From Sphingomonadales bacterium UBA7471 (lineage in GTDB: Bacteria > Pseudomonadota > Alphaproteobacteria > Sphingomonadales > Sphingomonadaceae): a DNA stretch of 64,000 nt. Made by a program: the position numbers and the translations under genes. Each line of letters begins with the position of its first letter. The first letter of the stretch is position 1. The stretch covers positions 27,439-91,438 of the forward strand of contig DLOZ01000024.1 of the NCBI GenBank assembly GCA_002479765.1, in the 5' to 3' direction. The notes under the pieces were generated by a model, which saw only the letters and a program-made list of their open reading frames with translations, had not been told where the DNA came from and searched no databases. Below, in pieces: positions 49,140-57,579 of this stretch.

Positions 49140-50336
49140 TTATTTCCCTGCTGCCTTTTCGACCCCGCGCATGACGCGTAGGGCGTTGCCTTGGGCGATT
49201 TTGGCGAGGTCGCTTTTGGAATAGCCACGACGTACCAGTTCCGCGAACAGAGCCGGATAGGTCGATACGTTTTCGAGACCCACGGGCAGTTCATCGACCC
49301 CGCCAAAGTCGCCGCCAATGCCGATATGGTCAATGCCGGCCACTTTGCGGATATGATCGATATGGTCAGCGACTTGCGCCAATGTTGCTTTGGGCTGTGG
49401 GTTTGCCACAATCCATGCGTCTACCGCGGTTTTCTCGCCAACAGGGTTGCCGGAAAATTCCGTTTTCGCACGACCTGCCACCGCCGACCGTTCAAACTCC
49501 CACTGGCGGCGTTCGGGCGAGGTAAAGCCCGGGACGAATGTGACCATGACCACGCCGCCATTTTGCGGCAAACGCTTCAACACGGAGTCCGGCACGTTAC
49601 GTGGATGTGGTGTGATGGCGCGGGCATTGCTGTGCGTGAACAGCACGGGCGCAGTGCTTTTATCCAACACGTCATGCATCGTTGCCTCTGACACATGGCT
49701 GATGTCCACAATCATCCCCAGCCGGTTCATTTCCGCCAGCACGTCAAAACCAAATGGCGACAGCCCATCATGCTTTGGCGCGTCGGTAGCGCTGTCGGCC
49801 CAATCGGTCGTCAGGCTGTGCGTGATGGTCATATAGCGTGCGCCAAGGGCATAGCTTTGCCGCAGAATCTCAAGCGAGTCGCCGATGGAATGCCCGCCTT
49901 CCATACCGATCATCGACGCGATCTTGCCTGCCTTCATCGCGCGCTCCACCTCAGCGGCGGTCGATGCATAAGCAAAGCTCTCTGGATAACGCGCGATCAT
50001 CTGCCGCACGACGTCAATCTGCGCGATGGTGCGTGTTACCGCCTCATGCTTTGGCAGTGCGGCATCAACATATACCGACCAAAATTGGCCGCCGAGGAAA
50101 CCGGCGCGCGCATTGCGGATATCGGTATGCGTTTTGGCAAGAACATCGGCAGGCAGCGCCGAGAGATTGAATCTCGAGAAATCCCGATCGAACAATTCCG
50201 CAATTTGGTGCGGCGTATCATTATGTCCGTCGATGATGGGGGACTTTGCCAGCACCTCCCGCGCGGTTTCTTCGGGGGTCGCGGCATATGCCGGCGAGAG
50301 CGCAACCAAGGCAAAAAGCGGGAGTAGTTTTTTCAT
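49140..50336 (-). CDS. Membrane dipeptidase (peptidase M19)
   Basis: A 398-residue M19 zinc dipeptidase with a signal peptide (MKKLLPLFALVALSPAYA). The HxD pair is in IIDGHNDTPHQI; the bridging Glu is in GMEGGHSI; His in LTHSLTTDWAD and VDISHVSEATM; last Asp in IGIGGDFGGVDELP. Renal-dipeptidase-type enzymes cleave L,D- and D,D-dipeptides. The ATG overlaps the nadB stop by four bases, so it is the third gene of an ABC ATPase-nadB-dipeptidase unit. Confidence 0.93.
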   Translation of the reverse strand: MKKLLPLFALVALSPAYAATPEETAREVLAKSPIIDGHNDTPHQIAELFDRDFSRFNLSALPADVLAKTHTDIRNARAGFLGGQFWSVYVDAALPKHEAVTRTIAQIDVVRQMIARYPESFAYASTAAEVERAMKAGKIASMIGMEGGHSIGDSLEILRQSYALGARYMTITHSLTTDWADSATDAPKHDGLSPFGFDVLAEMNRLGMIVDISHVSEATMHDVLDKSTAPVLFTHSNARAITPHPRNVPDSVLKRLPQNGGVVMVTFVPGFTSPERRQWEFERSAVAGRAKTEFSGNPVGEKTAVDAWIVANPQPKATLAQVADHIDHIRKVAGIDHIGIGGDFGGVDELPVGLENVSTYPALFAELVRRGYSKSDLAKIAQGNALRVMRGVEKAAGK

Positions 50337-51907
50337 GGGACCAACACGGTATCAACCGCCTCCTTTAGCGTTTCGGGATAATCGAGGGTGAAATGCAGCC
50401 CCCGGCTTTCATGCCGTGACAAAGCGGACTGAATGATAAGCGCCGCGACCTCAACCAAGTTGCGCAGTTCAATCAGGTCAGGCGTTACGCGGAAATGGCT
50501 GTAATAATCGGCAACCTCGCTGCGCAGCAAATCGATACGGTGCTGCGCGCGCTCCAGCCGCTTCGTCGTGCGGACGATGCCTACAAAGTTCCACATGAAT
50601 TGGCGGATTTCGCGCCAGCATTGCGCAATCACAACTTCTTCATCGCTGTCCGTCACACGGCTTTCGTCCCACGCGCGGATGGGCGGCGGTGGCGGCAGGC
50701 TATCCCAATGGGCATCAATATGGCGCGCACAGGCGTCACCAAAGACGAAGCATTCCAGCAGTGAATTCGACGCAAGGCGGTTGGCACCATGAAGTCCGCT
50801 TTGCGTCACTTCGCCAGCCGCATACAGCCCCGGCGCATCGGTTCGGCCATCAAGGTCAACCAGAACACCGCCGCAGGTATAATGCTGCGCTGGCACCACG
50901 GGAATGGGCTCGCGCGTGATGTCGATACCAAGCCCCATCAGCTTTTCATAAATGTTCGGGAAATGCCCCTTCACAAAATCTGCTGGCTTGTGGCTGATGT
51001 CCAAATGGACATATTCCAGCCCGTCGCGCTTAATCTCCGCATCATTGGCGCGCGCAACGATATCGCGCGGCGCAAGCTCTGCGCGTTCGTCATAATCGGG
51101 CATATAGCGATGCCCGGTTTTGGGGTTTTTCAATATGCCACCTTCGCCGCGCACCGCCTCGGTAATCAGGAAGTTTTTTACCTCAAGATTGTACAGGCAG
51201 GTCGGGTGGAATTGCATGAATTCCATATTCGACACGCGGCAGCCAGCACGCCACGCCATGGCAATGCCATCGCCCGTCGCACCGCGTGGCGCCGTGGAGT
51301 AGAGATAAGTGCGTCCGGCGCCGCCACTGGCCAAGATCGTGGCGCGCGCGGTGAACGCTTCCACCTGCCCCGTCTTGCGGTTGAGCGCATAGACGCCATG
51401 GACACGTCCTGAAGTCGAAAACCGTTCTTGATGGCGACCTGAGATCAAATCAACGGCAACCATATCGGGTACCAGCACGATATTGGGATGCGCTCTTGCT
51501 GCGGCCTCCAATGCCTGCTGCACCGCCCATCCGGTGGCGTCATCGACATGGACAATACGCCGGTGGCTATGGCCGCCCTCACGCGTCAAATGCCAGTCAT
51601 TGCCCTCAAGATTAAACGGCACGCCCAGCTTTGCCAGCCGCTCAATGGCCACAGGCGCATTTTCGACAACAAATTCGACGGTCGCACGGTTGTTCAGCCC
51701 GGCACCCGCGACCATTGTATCTTCGATATGGCTTTCGAAATTGTCGCCGGGCTCAAGCACGGCGGCGATGCCCCCCTGTGCCCAGGCTGTCGCACCATCG
51801 GATATCGCGCCCTTTGCCAAGACGGCAACTTTTCGGCGTGTTGCGAGCTGCAGCGCAGCAGTTAACCCCGCCGCACCCGATCCGATAATGAGGACATCGA
51901 TGTCCAT
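50333..51907 (-). CDS. nadB: L-aspartate oxidase
   Basis: A 524-residue FAD enzyme of de novo NAD synthesis that oxidises L-aspartate to iminoaspartate. It has the N-terminal FAD-binding fold (DVLIIGSGAAGLTAALQLA), HTREGGHSHRRIVHVDDATG-like text (here LTREGGHSHRRIVH), and the GGAGRTYLYSTAP and HYTCGGVLVDLDGRTD blocks. nadA and nadC are not in the window. Its start lies directly after the ABC ATPase stop codon, with no spacer. Confidence 0.95.
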   Translation of the reverse strand: MDIDVLIIGSGAAGLTAALQLATRRKVAVLAKGAISDGATAWAQGGIAAVLEPGDNFESHIEDTMVAGAGLNNRATVEFVVENAPVAIERLAKLGVPFNLEGNDWHLTREGGHSHRRIVHVDDATGWAVQQALEAAARAHPNIVLVPDMVAVDLISGRHQERFSTSGRVHGVYALNRKTGQVEAFTARATILASGGAGRTYLYSTAPRGATGDGIAMAWRAGCRVSNMEFMQFHPTCLYNLEVKNFLITEAVRGEGGILKNPKTGHRYMPDYDERAELAPRDIVARANDAEIKRDGLEYVHLDISHKPADFVKGHFPNIYEKLMGLGIDITREPIPVVPAQHYTCGGVLVDLDGRTDAPGLYAAGEVTQSGLHGANRLASNSLLECFVFGDACARHIDAHWDSLPPPPPIRAWDESRVTDSDEEVVIAQCWREIRQFMWNFVGIVRTTKRLERAQHRIDLLRSEVADYYSHFRVTPDLIELRNLVEVAALIIQSALSRHESRGLHFTLDYPETLKEAVDTVLVP

Positions 51908-52825
51908 TTATGCACTGCTTGTGAGACGCAGGAAAACGTCCTCAAGGTCCGCTTCCTTGGTTGTCACGTCCAATATCCCAAGGCCGAGCCCCTGAATGGT
52001 CGTCAACACTTCGCCCGCGTTCATGCGGTCTTTGTTATAGGTAATTTCGATGGTGCGCTCATTCACCAATTCGGATTTTTCAAATGCGTCGTGCGTCGGC
52101 GCAACGGTAACATCGCGATCCAGCGTCAGAACAACGGCCTTTTCCCGCGCCATGCCCACCAGCTCGCGCGTTGGCTTGTTGGCGATCAGTTGCCCATGGT
52201 TGATGATGGCGATGCGGTCACATAATTGTTCGGCTTCTTCAAGATAATGAGTTGTTAGGACGACGGTCACGCCCTGCTTGTTCAGTTCAAGCACATAATC
52301 CCACAATTGTTGGCGCAGCTCGATATCGACACCAGCCGTGGGCTCATCGAGAACGATAACCGGCGGCGCATGGACCATGGCTTTGGCCACCAGCAACCGT
52401 CGTTTCATACCGCCCGACAATGTCCGCGCATAGGCATCCGCCTTGTCCTCTAACCGGACAGCCTTGAGCAGCTCCATCGTCCGCCGCTTGGACTTGGGCA
52501 CGCCATATAGGCCCGCCTGCAATTCAAGCGCTTCCTTCGGTGTAAAGAACGGATCGAACATGATTTCCTGCGGGACAATACCGATCGATGCCTTGGCATT
52601 GCGTAGGTTGGCGTCGATATCAAAACCCCAGATCGATGCGGAGCCGGAGCTTTTCATCACCATCCCGGCCAATATGTTGATCAGCGTGGATTTGCCCGCA
52701 CCATTCGGCCCCAGAAGCCCGAAAATAGATCCCTGAGCGACGTCAAAACTGACATCACTCAGCGCCTGTTTACCGCTGGCATATTTTTTGGAGAGATTCT
52801 TGATCGAGATAGCTTGTTCAGACAT
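51908..52825 (-). CDS. ABC-2-type transporter ATP-binding protein
   Basis: A 305-residue ATPase with Walker A GPNGAGKST, signature LSGGMKRRLLVAKAM, Walker B VIVLDEPTAGVD and the H-loop in VLTTHYLEEAEQLCDRI, followed by a C-terminal regulatory part of about 80 residues. The layout is that of ABC-2 exporters (drug, polysaccharide or lipid). No permease gene is adjacent, so it is an orphan or pairs with a distant one. The start is taken at 52825 (MSEQAISIKNLSKKY); an ATG six bases earlier is possible. Confidence 0.85.
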   Translation of the reverse strand: MSEQAISIKNLSKKYASGKQALSDVSFDVAQGSIFGLLGPNGAGKSTLINILAGMVMKSSGSASIWGFDIDANLRNAKASIGIVPQEIMFDPFFTPKEALELQAGLYGVPKSKRRTMELLKAVRLEDKADAYARTLSGGMKRRLLVAKAMVHAPPVIVLDEPTAGVDIELRQQLWDYVLELNKQGVTVVLTTHYLEEAEQLCDRIAIINHGQLIANKPTRELVGMAREKAVVLTLDRDVTVAPTHDAFEKSELVNERTIEITYNKDRMNAGEVLTTIQGLGLGILDVTTKEADLEDVFLRLTSSA

Positions 52826-52959
52826 GAGCATGCGATAGCGAACCCAGCCCTTCTAAGCAATCACGGGAAATGACAGGTACAGAGACGCGCATGTGTTGCT
52901 GCGCATGATTAACCAAATCTTGAAGGTTTAAATTACCCATTATTGTGTATATCTGTGGC

Positions 52960-53502
52960 ATGGCAGACAAGAAGCACATATATCTTTTCTGTGTTTTTGG
53001 GGCAGTTGCCATGTTTGTGGCTGTGCCTTCGCCAACATGGGCTGCACCTGCCACCGGCGAGGCGCAGATTGTCATCGTCGCGCCATTGACGTTCATTAAC
53101 AATGAGGATCTCAATTTTGGCCGAATTATCCCTGCACATGTTGCAGGGACGGTTTCAATATCTGAGACGAATAAGCGAACGACCACCAATGGCATCGTTC
53201 CGGTTGGCAACGATTATCAAGCAGCGCAATTTGCCGGCCTAGCGGCGCAAGACCAACGCGTAACTATTCGCATTACCCCGACGGTGATCAGCTTGATTGG
53301 CCCAGGTCCAGCAATGACAGTCGACATTTTTGCGATCGGGCCAGAGGCTTCGTTGGCGCAAATTGGAAATTCGTCCAACTACCGCGTCGTCCGCGCTGAC
53401 GGCGCATTCCAATTTGCAGTGGCTGCACGCTTATATGTCGGCGCAAATCAGCCTGCGGGCACATATTCAGGGTCATTTACTGCCACGTTGGATTATCAAT
53501 GA
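52960..53502 (+). CDS. DUF4402 secreted protein 1
   Basis: A 180-residue protein with a signal peptide (hydrophobic YLFCVFGAVAMFVAVPSPTWAA) and a DUF4402 domain: EAQIVIVAPLTFINNEDLNFGRIIPAHVAGTVSI, glycine-rich strands, and the end QPAGTYSGSFTATLDYQ. DUF4402 proteins are beta-rich, exported and of unknown function, sometimes compared with fimbrial subunits. The ATG at 52960 starts the signal peptide. A second DUF4402 gene follows after 72 bases on the same strand. Confidence 0.88.
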   Translation: MADKKHIYLFCVFGAVAMFVAVPSPTWAAPATGEAQIVIVAPLTFINNEDLNFGRIIPAHVAGTVSISETNKRTTTNGIVPVGNDYQAAQFAGLAAQDQRVTIRITPTVISLIGPGPAMTVDIFAIGPEASLAQIGNSSNYRVVRADGAFQFAVAARLYVGANQPAGTYSGSFTATLDYQ

Positions 53503-53574
53503 ACCGACAGGGGCATAGGAATTGTTACGCGGCTCTACAGAATATTTTTACTTTTTCGCGTTAATGGCTTGAGG

Positions 53575-54126
53575 ATGATCAGGACCAACCGATTTTTGCA
53601 ACGCACAGCAACGGCATTACTGCTCGCTGCTTTTGCATTAATGGCGGCGCAACCTGCTTCTGCAGGAACGACCCCCGGCGGGGGTGAAATAACCATTGTC
53701 CGTCCCTTATCCTTCGTCATTGATGACAATCTCGAATTTGGCGCAATCGTTCGGGGCACAACAGCCGGCACGGTCACCATCACACCAACAGGAGCGCGCA
53801 CACAAACAGGCGGCGTCACCTTAATCAATGGTGGCGGACACAAGGCGGCATCCTTTGCCGGCCAAGGAACATTCCTGCAACGCGTCGAAATCTCGCTTGG
53901 CGCAAGCAGCATTTTTCTGACTGGTCCGGGCGCCCCTATGCAGGTCCGCGATTTTGTCCTCGGCAGTACGCCGACGGCTGTTTTGACAACTACGCCGCTC
54001 AGTTTTCGGATTGCAGCGTTGAACGGTGTTTTTTCATTTCCGGTCGGCGCCACGCTTGAGGTTGGCGCAAACCAAGCACCCGGCGTGTATTCCGGAAACT
54101 GGTCGATCACGCTCAATTACTTCTGA
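53575..54126 (+). CDS. DUF4402 secreted protein 2
   Basis: A 183-residue paralogue of the preceding protein. Signal peptide ends near AQPASAG (about residue 29). The DUF4402 domain shows GGEITIVRPLSFVIDDNLEFGAIVRGTTAGTVTITP and ends ANQAPGVYSGNWSITLNYF. The two proteins share order and motifs such as LxFGxIxxxxxAGTV, so they are a diverged tandem duplication. The ATG at 53575 has GAGG 4-5 bases upstream. A hairpin with a T-run follows the stop. Confidence 0.88.
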   Translation: MIRTNRFLQRTATALLLAAFALMAAQPASAGTTPGGGEITIVRPLSFVIDDNLEFGAIVRGTTAGTVTITPTGARTQTGGVTLINGGGHKAASFAGQGTFLQRVEISLGASSIFLTGPGAPMQVRDFVLGSTPTAVLTTTPLSFRIAALNGVFSFPVGATLEVGANQAPGVYSGNWSITLNYF

Positions 54127-54127
54127 C

Positions 54128-54151
54128 CCGTTGCAGCCCCGCAGCGGTTTT
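54128..54151 (+). terminator. Short intrinsic terminator after the DUF4402 pair
   Basis: A 7-bp stem (CCGTTGC with GCAGCGG, one T-G pair), 6-base loop and TTTT, beginning 2 bases after the stop codon. Probably ends the DUF4402 transcript, before the zinc-finger gene at 54166. Confidence 0.5.
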
Positions 54152-54165
54152 GCTACGCGCCGCGC

Positions 54166-54357
54166 ATGAACAACACTCCTGAAACGATCCGAGTCCGTGA
54201 ACCGCGCGTTGCTTGCGACGGCAGCGGCGATATCCCTGCCGCATTGGGGCATCCCCGTGTCTGGCTTCAGATTGACGAAAAAGGCTATGTCGATTGCGGC
54301 TATTGCGACCGTCATTTTGTGTTGGTCGGCGGCCCTGCGGATAACGGCAAAGATTAA
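54166..54357 (+). CDS. CHCC-type zinc-finger domain protein (NDUFS6-like)
   Basis: A 63-residue zinc-finger protein with the four ligands Cys17, His29, Cys44 and Cys47 (VACDGSG ... LGHPRVWL ... CGYCDRHFVL). The family is related to the mitochondrial complex I accessory subunit NDUFS6 and is common in alphaproteobacteria, so a role in respiratory complex assembly or zinc binding is possible. The ATG at 54166 gives the usual length. It lies between the DUF4402 pair and a convergent FNR-type regulator gene. Confidence 0.9.
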   Translation: MNNTPETIRVREPRVACDGSGDIPAALGHPRVWLQIDEKGYVDCGYCDRHFVLVGGPADNGKD

Positions 54358-54435
54358 AACCCCACGTTAAACCCATATGTCTTGCGCTGGCGGTGGCACC
54401 ATATGCGCCGGACGGAGGGACTATAAATAACTGCC

Positions 54436-55137
54436 TTATGCGGCGGCAGAAAGATCCTGAAGCCGTGCACGGTCTTGAATGGTCACTGTCCGGCGATCTG
54501 GCAAGTTGATGACACCATCGGCTTTCAACAGCGATAATTGCCGGCTGACCGTTTCAATGGTTAAGCCAAGAACATCACCCATTTGTTGGCGATCGAGCGG
54601 CAATTCAAAGCTATCCAAAGCATTTTTGTCCGCCGAACAGCCAGTCTCACCAAGGCGCGCAGACATTTCCAACAACAAGGTCGCAATGCGTTCCGTTGCG
54701 GTCTTCTTCCCCAACAGCAACATCCATTCATGGGCGCGATCAAGTTCAGTCAACGTCCGACGCAGCAGCTTATGCTCCAGTTCCGGATGCTGCCGCGCGA
54801 AGCTGTCAAAAGTGGAACGGGGGAAAATGCACAATTCTGCGTCTGTGAGCGCGGTGACGCTGTAGGGGCTTTGCTGACCAAAGGGGCGACCGATAAAATC
54901 AGAGGCGAAGACAAGGCCGACAATCTGTTTGCGTCCATCCGAAAGGCTCATGGAAACTTTAAGGACGCCTTCGATGACGTTCGCGACGACAACCGAATCA
55001 TCGCCCTCCCAAACAACCGTCTGTCCCTTTGTCACGCGCTGCTTTCGGCCAAGCTGCCCCAACGCATCAAGCTCATCGGGTTCGAGGCCGGCGCAAATTG
55101 CACGGTTACGCACAACGCATTGGGAGCAGTCCTTCAT
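54436..55137 (-). CDS. Crp/Fnr-family oxygen-responsive regulator (FnrL/FixK type)
   Basis: A 233-residue regulator with an N-terminal cysteine cluster Cys4, Cys7, Cys15 (KDCSQCVVRNRAIC) and a fourth candidate Cys103 (DAELCIFPRSTF), matching the [4Fe-4S] ligands of FNR. The cyclic-nucleotide-like domain is followed by a C-terminal HTH (MGDVLGLTIETVSRQLSLLKADGVI). Without oxygen it should dimerise and bind TTGAT-N4-ATCAA sites. I found no convincing site of this kind near the adjacent genes. Confidence 0.9.
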   Translation of the reverse strand: MKDCSQCVVRNRAICAGLEPDELDALGQLGRKQRVTKGQTVVWEGDDSVVVANVIEGVLKVSMSLSDGRKQIVGLVFASDFIGRPFGQQSPYSVTALTDAELCIFPRSTFDSFARQHPELEHKLLRRTLTELDRAHEWMLLLGKKTATERIATLLLEMSARLGETGCSADKNALDSFELPLDRQQMGDVLGLTIETVSRQLSLLKADGVINLPDRRTVTIQDRARLQDLSAAA

Positions 55138-55211
55138 AGCCCAAGCTTACCCCTCGCCTGAGCGACGGGCAAGCTCATGATGCCGCCTGGCCTATCGTCG
55201 ATGTGGGAGGA

Positions 55212-55288
55212 TGGTAGCGAAGGAGGGACTTGAACCCCCGACCTATGGATTATGATTCCACCGCTCTAACCAGCTGAGCTACTTCGCC
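55212..55288 (-). tRNA. trnM: tRNA-Met (anticodon CAT)
   Basis: A 77-base cloverleaf on the reverse strand, with a 7-bp acceptor stem (GGCGAAG/CTTCGCT, first pair G-T), anticodon loop ATCATAA carrying CAT, T-loop TTCAAGT and encoded CCA. It resembles elongator tRNA-Met of alphaproteobacteria. A CAT anticodon can also belong to tRNA-Ile2 with lysidine, which sequence alone does not exclude. Confidence 0.9.
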
Positions 55289-55375
55289 ATCCAAGCGTGA
55301 ATCCCAGCGTCTGCGGGGAAGCACGCGGCGCTATAAGCGTGGGGGTTGCATGGGTCAAGGGCTGCGAAACGTTAT

Positions 55376-55882
55376 TCAGCCCCGAAATGCCCATCTGCCA
55401 ATCTGTTCCCACGGACCGCCGCGATAATAATAAGCAGCGAGGCCATAAATCGACACGGATCGCGTCTGAAAATTGCTGGAAAGCCTATCGTAGAGCGCTT
55501 TTGCAATTGCGGGTTTGACCTTGTTCTGGACGGTGATGTGCAGCCGTGGACGCGCTTGGTCCTGCGGAATGAGCAAGCCGCGAAACGCTTCGGCCAATGC
55601 GTCGCGAATCGAGAGGAGTTCCGGGCTTTCAACGTGATAAGCCACGCCGCCACCAAGGTTCATAAGGTCACTTAAACGGGCCTTCGGCGCAGGACATTCA
55701 GCCGCAAGAGCCGCCAAGCGGGCTTTGACCTCGGCAATATGGCCCGGCGGCAAATGATGGAATAGCGTGATATGCGCATCGACCATGTTGCGGTCGGCAG
55801 GATAATGCGCGCGCCGCAAACCATTGGCCCACGCCTGATCCGCTTTGCCCATTTCGGCGGTGATGATGATGGGTGCGGTCAC
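55376..55882 (-). CDS. 2'-5' RNA ligase family protein (LigT/2H phosphoesterase)
   Basis: A 168-residue protein of the 2H phosphoesterase superfamily with both HxTx motifs: HITL (VDAHITLFHHLPPG) and HITV (RPRLHITVQNKVK). Members act on 2'-5' linked or cyclic phosphate RNA ends or related nucleotides. The start is a GTG at 55882; the longer frame to 55978 runs into a REP-like repeat and gives the artefactual LKQVQ text. It is downstream of the rpsF-rpsR-rplI terminator on the same strand. Confidence 0.82.
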   Translation of the reverse strand: MTAPIIITAEMGKADQAWANGLRRAHYPADRNMVDAHITLFHHLPPGHIAEVKARLAALAAECPAPKARLSDLMNLGGGVAYHVESPELLSIRDALAEAFRGLLIPQDQARPRLHITVQNKVKPAIAKALYDRLSSNFQTRSVSIYGLAAYYYRGGPWEQIGRWAFRG

Positions 55883-55920
55883 GACCGATGCCTCGCAGTT
55901 AAATGGACATATATGCGCTT

Positions 55921-55991
55921 CGTCATCCTGAACCTGTTTCAGGATGACGCACAACCGTCGCATGTTATCCTGAAACAAGTTCAGGATGACG
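55921..55991. repeat. REP-like composite palindrome, copy 2
   Basis: Two inverted units, TCATCCTGAA-(5)-TTCAGGATGA and ATCCTGAA-(5)-TTCAGGAT, bracketed by CGTCA/TGACG, in mirror orientation as in a bacterial interspersed mosaic element. It shares the CTGAA-TTCAG core with the copy near 30.8 kb and lies upstream of the 2'-5' RNA ligase gene. Confidence 0.85.
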
Positions 55992-56021
55992 AACTATGTT
56001 GCACGGACGGAAAGATGGCAC

Positions 56022-56058
56022 AAAAAAGCCGCCCGGTCTTGCGACGGGGCGGCTTTTT
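56022..56058 (-). terminator. Intrinsic terminator of rpsF-rpsR-rplI
   Basis: A 16-bp stem with one mismatch (AAAAAGCCGCCCGGTC against GACGGGGCGGCTTTTT), TTGC loop, and A/T tracts on both sides, 20 bases after the rplI stop on the reverse strand. The symmetry of the tails means it could work in both directions. Confidence 0.9.
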
Positions 56059-56077
56059 GTTTTTTTGGTGCGAAAGC

Positions 56078-56755
56078 TTACGCTTCGTCAGCCTCGGCCG
56101 ACAAACCACCGGCAGCTTCAGCCGCAGCCTTTGCAGCAGCTTGCTCTTCGCGGCGTTTTGCGTTTGCAGCGGCTTCAGCTGCATCGGCAGCGTCGGCAGC
56201 AACTTCGGCTTCAACCTGTGCTTCAATGGCTTCAGCAGCGATCTCGGCCTGTTCAGCTTCGAACATCTGCTCAAGAACGTTGACGCCGTCCTTCTGCAGC
56301 TCGGCTTCGTCGTCCGAACGGGCCACATTGACCTGTATAGTAACGGAGACTTCGGGGTGCAGAACAACCTTAACGTCAAATACGCCAAGCGTTTTGATGG
56401 GGCGTTCGAGAACGATCATCGACTTGGTAACCTTGGCGTCCTGGGCAGCCAGACCGTCAACGATATCCTTAACCGAAACCGAACCATAAAGCTGGCCCGT
56501 TTGCGAAGCCGCACGGATCAGAACAATCTGCTTGCCTTCAACGCCGCCAGAAGCCTTTTGCGCTTCTTCACGACGGGTTGCGTTGTCGCTTTCAATTTTC
56601 GCACGGTTCGCTTCGAAAACCTTGCGGTTTGCGTCGTTCGCACGGAGCGCTTTTTTGTTTGGCAACAGGAAGTTACGGGCATAGCCGTCCTTCACAGTGA
56701 CAACGTCACCGATTGCACCAAGCTTTTCAACGCGTTCGAGAAGTATGATATCCAT
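56078..56755 (-). CDS. rplI: 50S ribosomal protein L9 (with C-terminal Ala/Glu-rich extension)
   Basis: A 225-residue L9. The first 150 residues are the normal protein: N-terminal domain MDIILLERVEKLGAIGDVVTVKDGYARNFLLPNKKA, connecting helix and C-terminal domain. About 75 further residues are rich in Ala, Glu and Gln (EAEQAEIAAEAIEAQVEAEVAADAADAAEAAANAKRREEQAAAKAAAEAAGGL..., described here as an acidic helical tail). Alphaproteobacterial L9 often carries such a tail; its role is not known. It is the third gene of the rpsF-rpsR-rplI operon. Confidence 0.96.
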   Translation of the reverse strand: MDIILLERVEKLGAIGDVVTVKDGYARNFLLPNKKALRANDANRKVFEANRAKIESDNATRREEAQKASGGVEGKQIVLIRAASQTGQLYGSVSVKDIVDGLAAQDAKVTKSMIVLERPIKTLGVFDVKVVLHPEVSVTIQVNVARSDDEAELQKDGVNVLEQMFEAEQAEIAAEAIEAQVEAEVAADAADAAEAAANAKRREEQAAAKAAAEAAGGLSAEADEA

Positions 56756-56766
56756 GTTTCGGCTCC

Positions 56767-56991
56767 TTACTTCACGATGTACGGCAGAAGGCCGATGTGA
56801 CGGGCGCGCTTGATAGCTTGGCCCAGTTCACGCTGCTTCTTTGCCGAAACGGCGGTGATGCGTGATGGGACAATCTTGCCACGCTCTGAAATGTAACCCT
56901 GAAGCAGGCGTACATCTTTATAATCAATTTTCGGCGCATCTTTACCCTGGAATGGGCAGGACTTGCGGCGACGGAAAAACGGACGTGCCAT
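56767..56991 (-). CDS. rpsR: 30S ribosomal protein S18
   Basis: A 74-residue S18 with RKSCPF and the family signature IDYKDVRLLQGYISERGKIVPSRITAVSAKKQRELGQAIKRARHIGLLPY. It binds the 30S platform with S6. Its neighbours rpsF (3-base gap) and rplI (11-base gap) form the usual operon. Confidence 0.97.
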   Translation of the reverse strand: MARPFFRRRKSCPFQGKDAPKIDYKDVRLLQGYISERGKIVPSRITAVSAKKQRELGQAIKRARHIGLLPYIVK

Positions 56992-56994
56992 AAT

Positions 56995-57417
56995 TTAAGC
57001 CTCCTGCTCTGCGCGGGGTGCGCGATCTGGACGTGGGGCACCGCGATCACGGTCGCCGCCACCGAATCCACCGCGCTCGCTGCGCTCTGGACGGTCGCTC
57101 TTGCGCATCATGACCGATGGGCCCTTTTCATGCGCGTCAACGCGGACAGTCATGTAACGAATGATGTCTTCGTTCATACGTGTCTGACGCTCGAGCTCGG
57201 CGATGGTGTCGCCATTGGCTTCGATGTCGAGCATTACGAAATGCGCTTTGCGGTTTTTCTGAATTTTGTAAGTCAGTGTGCGAAGACCCCAGGTTTCGGT
57301 CTTTACGACCTTACCTTTATTGTCTTCCACAATCTTGGTGGCAACTTCTGCCAGCGCATCAACCTGGGCCTGTGAAAGGTCCTGACGCGCCAAAAATACA
57401 TGCTCGTAATTTGGCAT
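56995..57417 (-). CDS. rpsF: 30S ribosomal protein S6
   Basis: A 140-residue S6. Domain MPNYEHVFLARQDLSQAQVDALAEVATKIVEDN is followed by an Arg/Gly/Asp/Pro-rich tail (about residues 105-140), as is usual in alphaproteobacteria. The start at 57417 (MPNYEHV) is chosen because the frame to 57492 adds a non-homologous stretch in the leader. The 162-base leader back to the Mur ligase stop may contain a control element for the S6:S18 complex, but I could not define one. Confidence 0.96.
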   Translation of the reverse strand: MPNYEHVFLARQDLSQAQVDALAEVATKIVEDNKGKVVKTETWGLRTLTYKIQKNRKAHFVMLDIEANGDTIAELERQTRMNEDIIRYMTVRVDAHEKGPSVMMRKSDRPERSERGGFGGGDRDRGAPRPDRAPRAEQEA

Positions 57418-57579
57418 GGGCGTTTCCTTGTTCCTACCGATCGCTGACGCAGCACCATGCATACGCCCCTCCGGCCTTCTTCGATTCCACAAGGGTTACC
57501 CCAAGCGAAGTGGCGCGCTTAGGTGGGATTTACCCAGAATGCAAGCGATTCGCCGGAATGGAGCGACGTCGCGTTATCG

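Noticed and set aside
55883..55978. Upstream start of the 2'-5' RNA ligase frame
   Set aside because: Extension runs through REP-like repeat (ILKQVQ text); the GTG at 55882 gives the normal family start.
57418..57579. S6:S18-binding leader before rpsF
   Set aside because: Such leaders are known, but I could not identify the required CCG-containing bulged stem with confidence.
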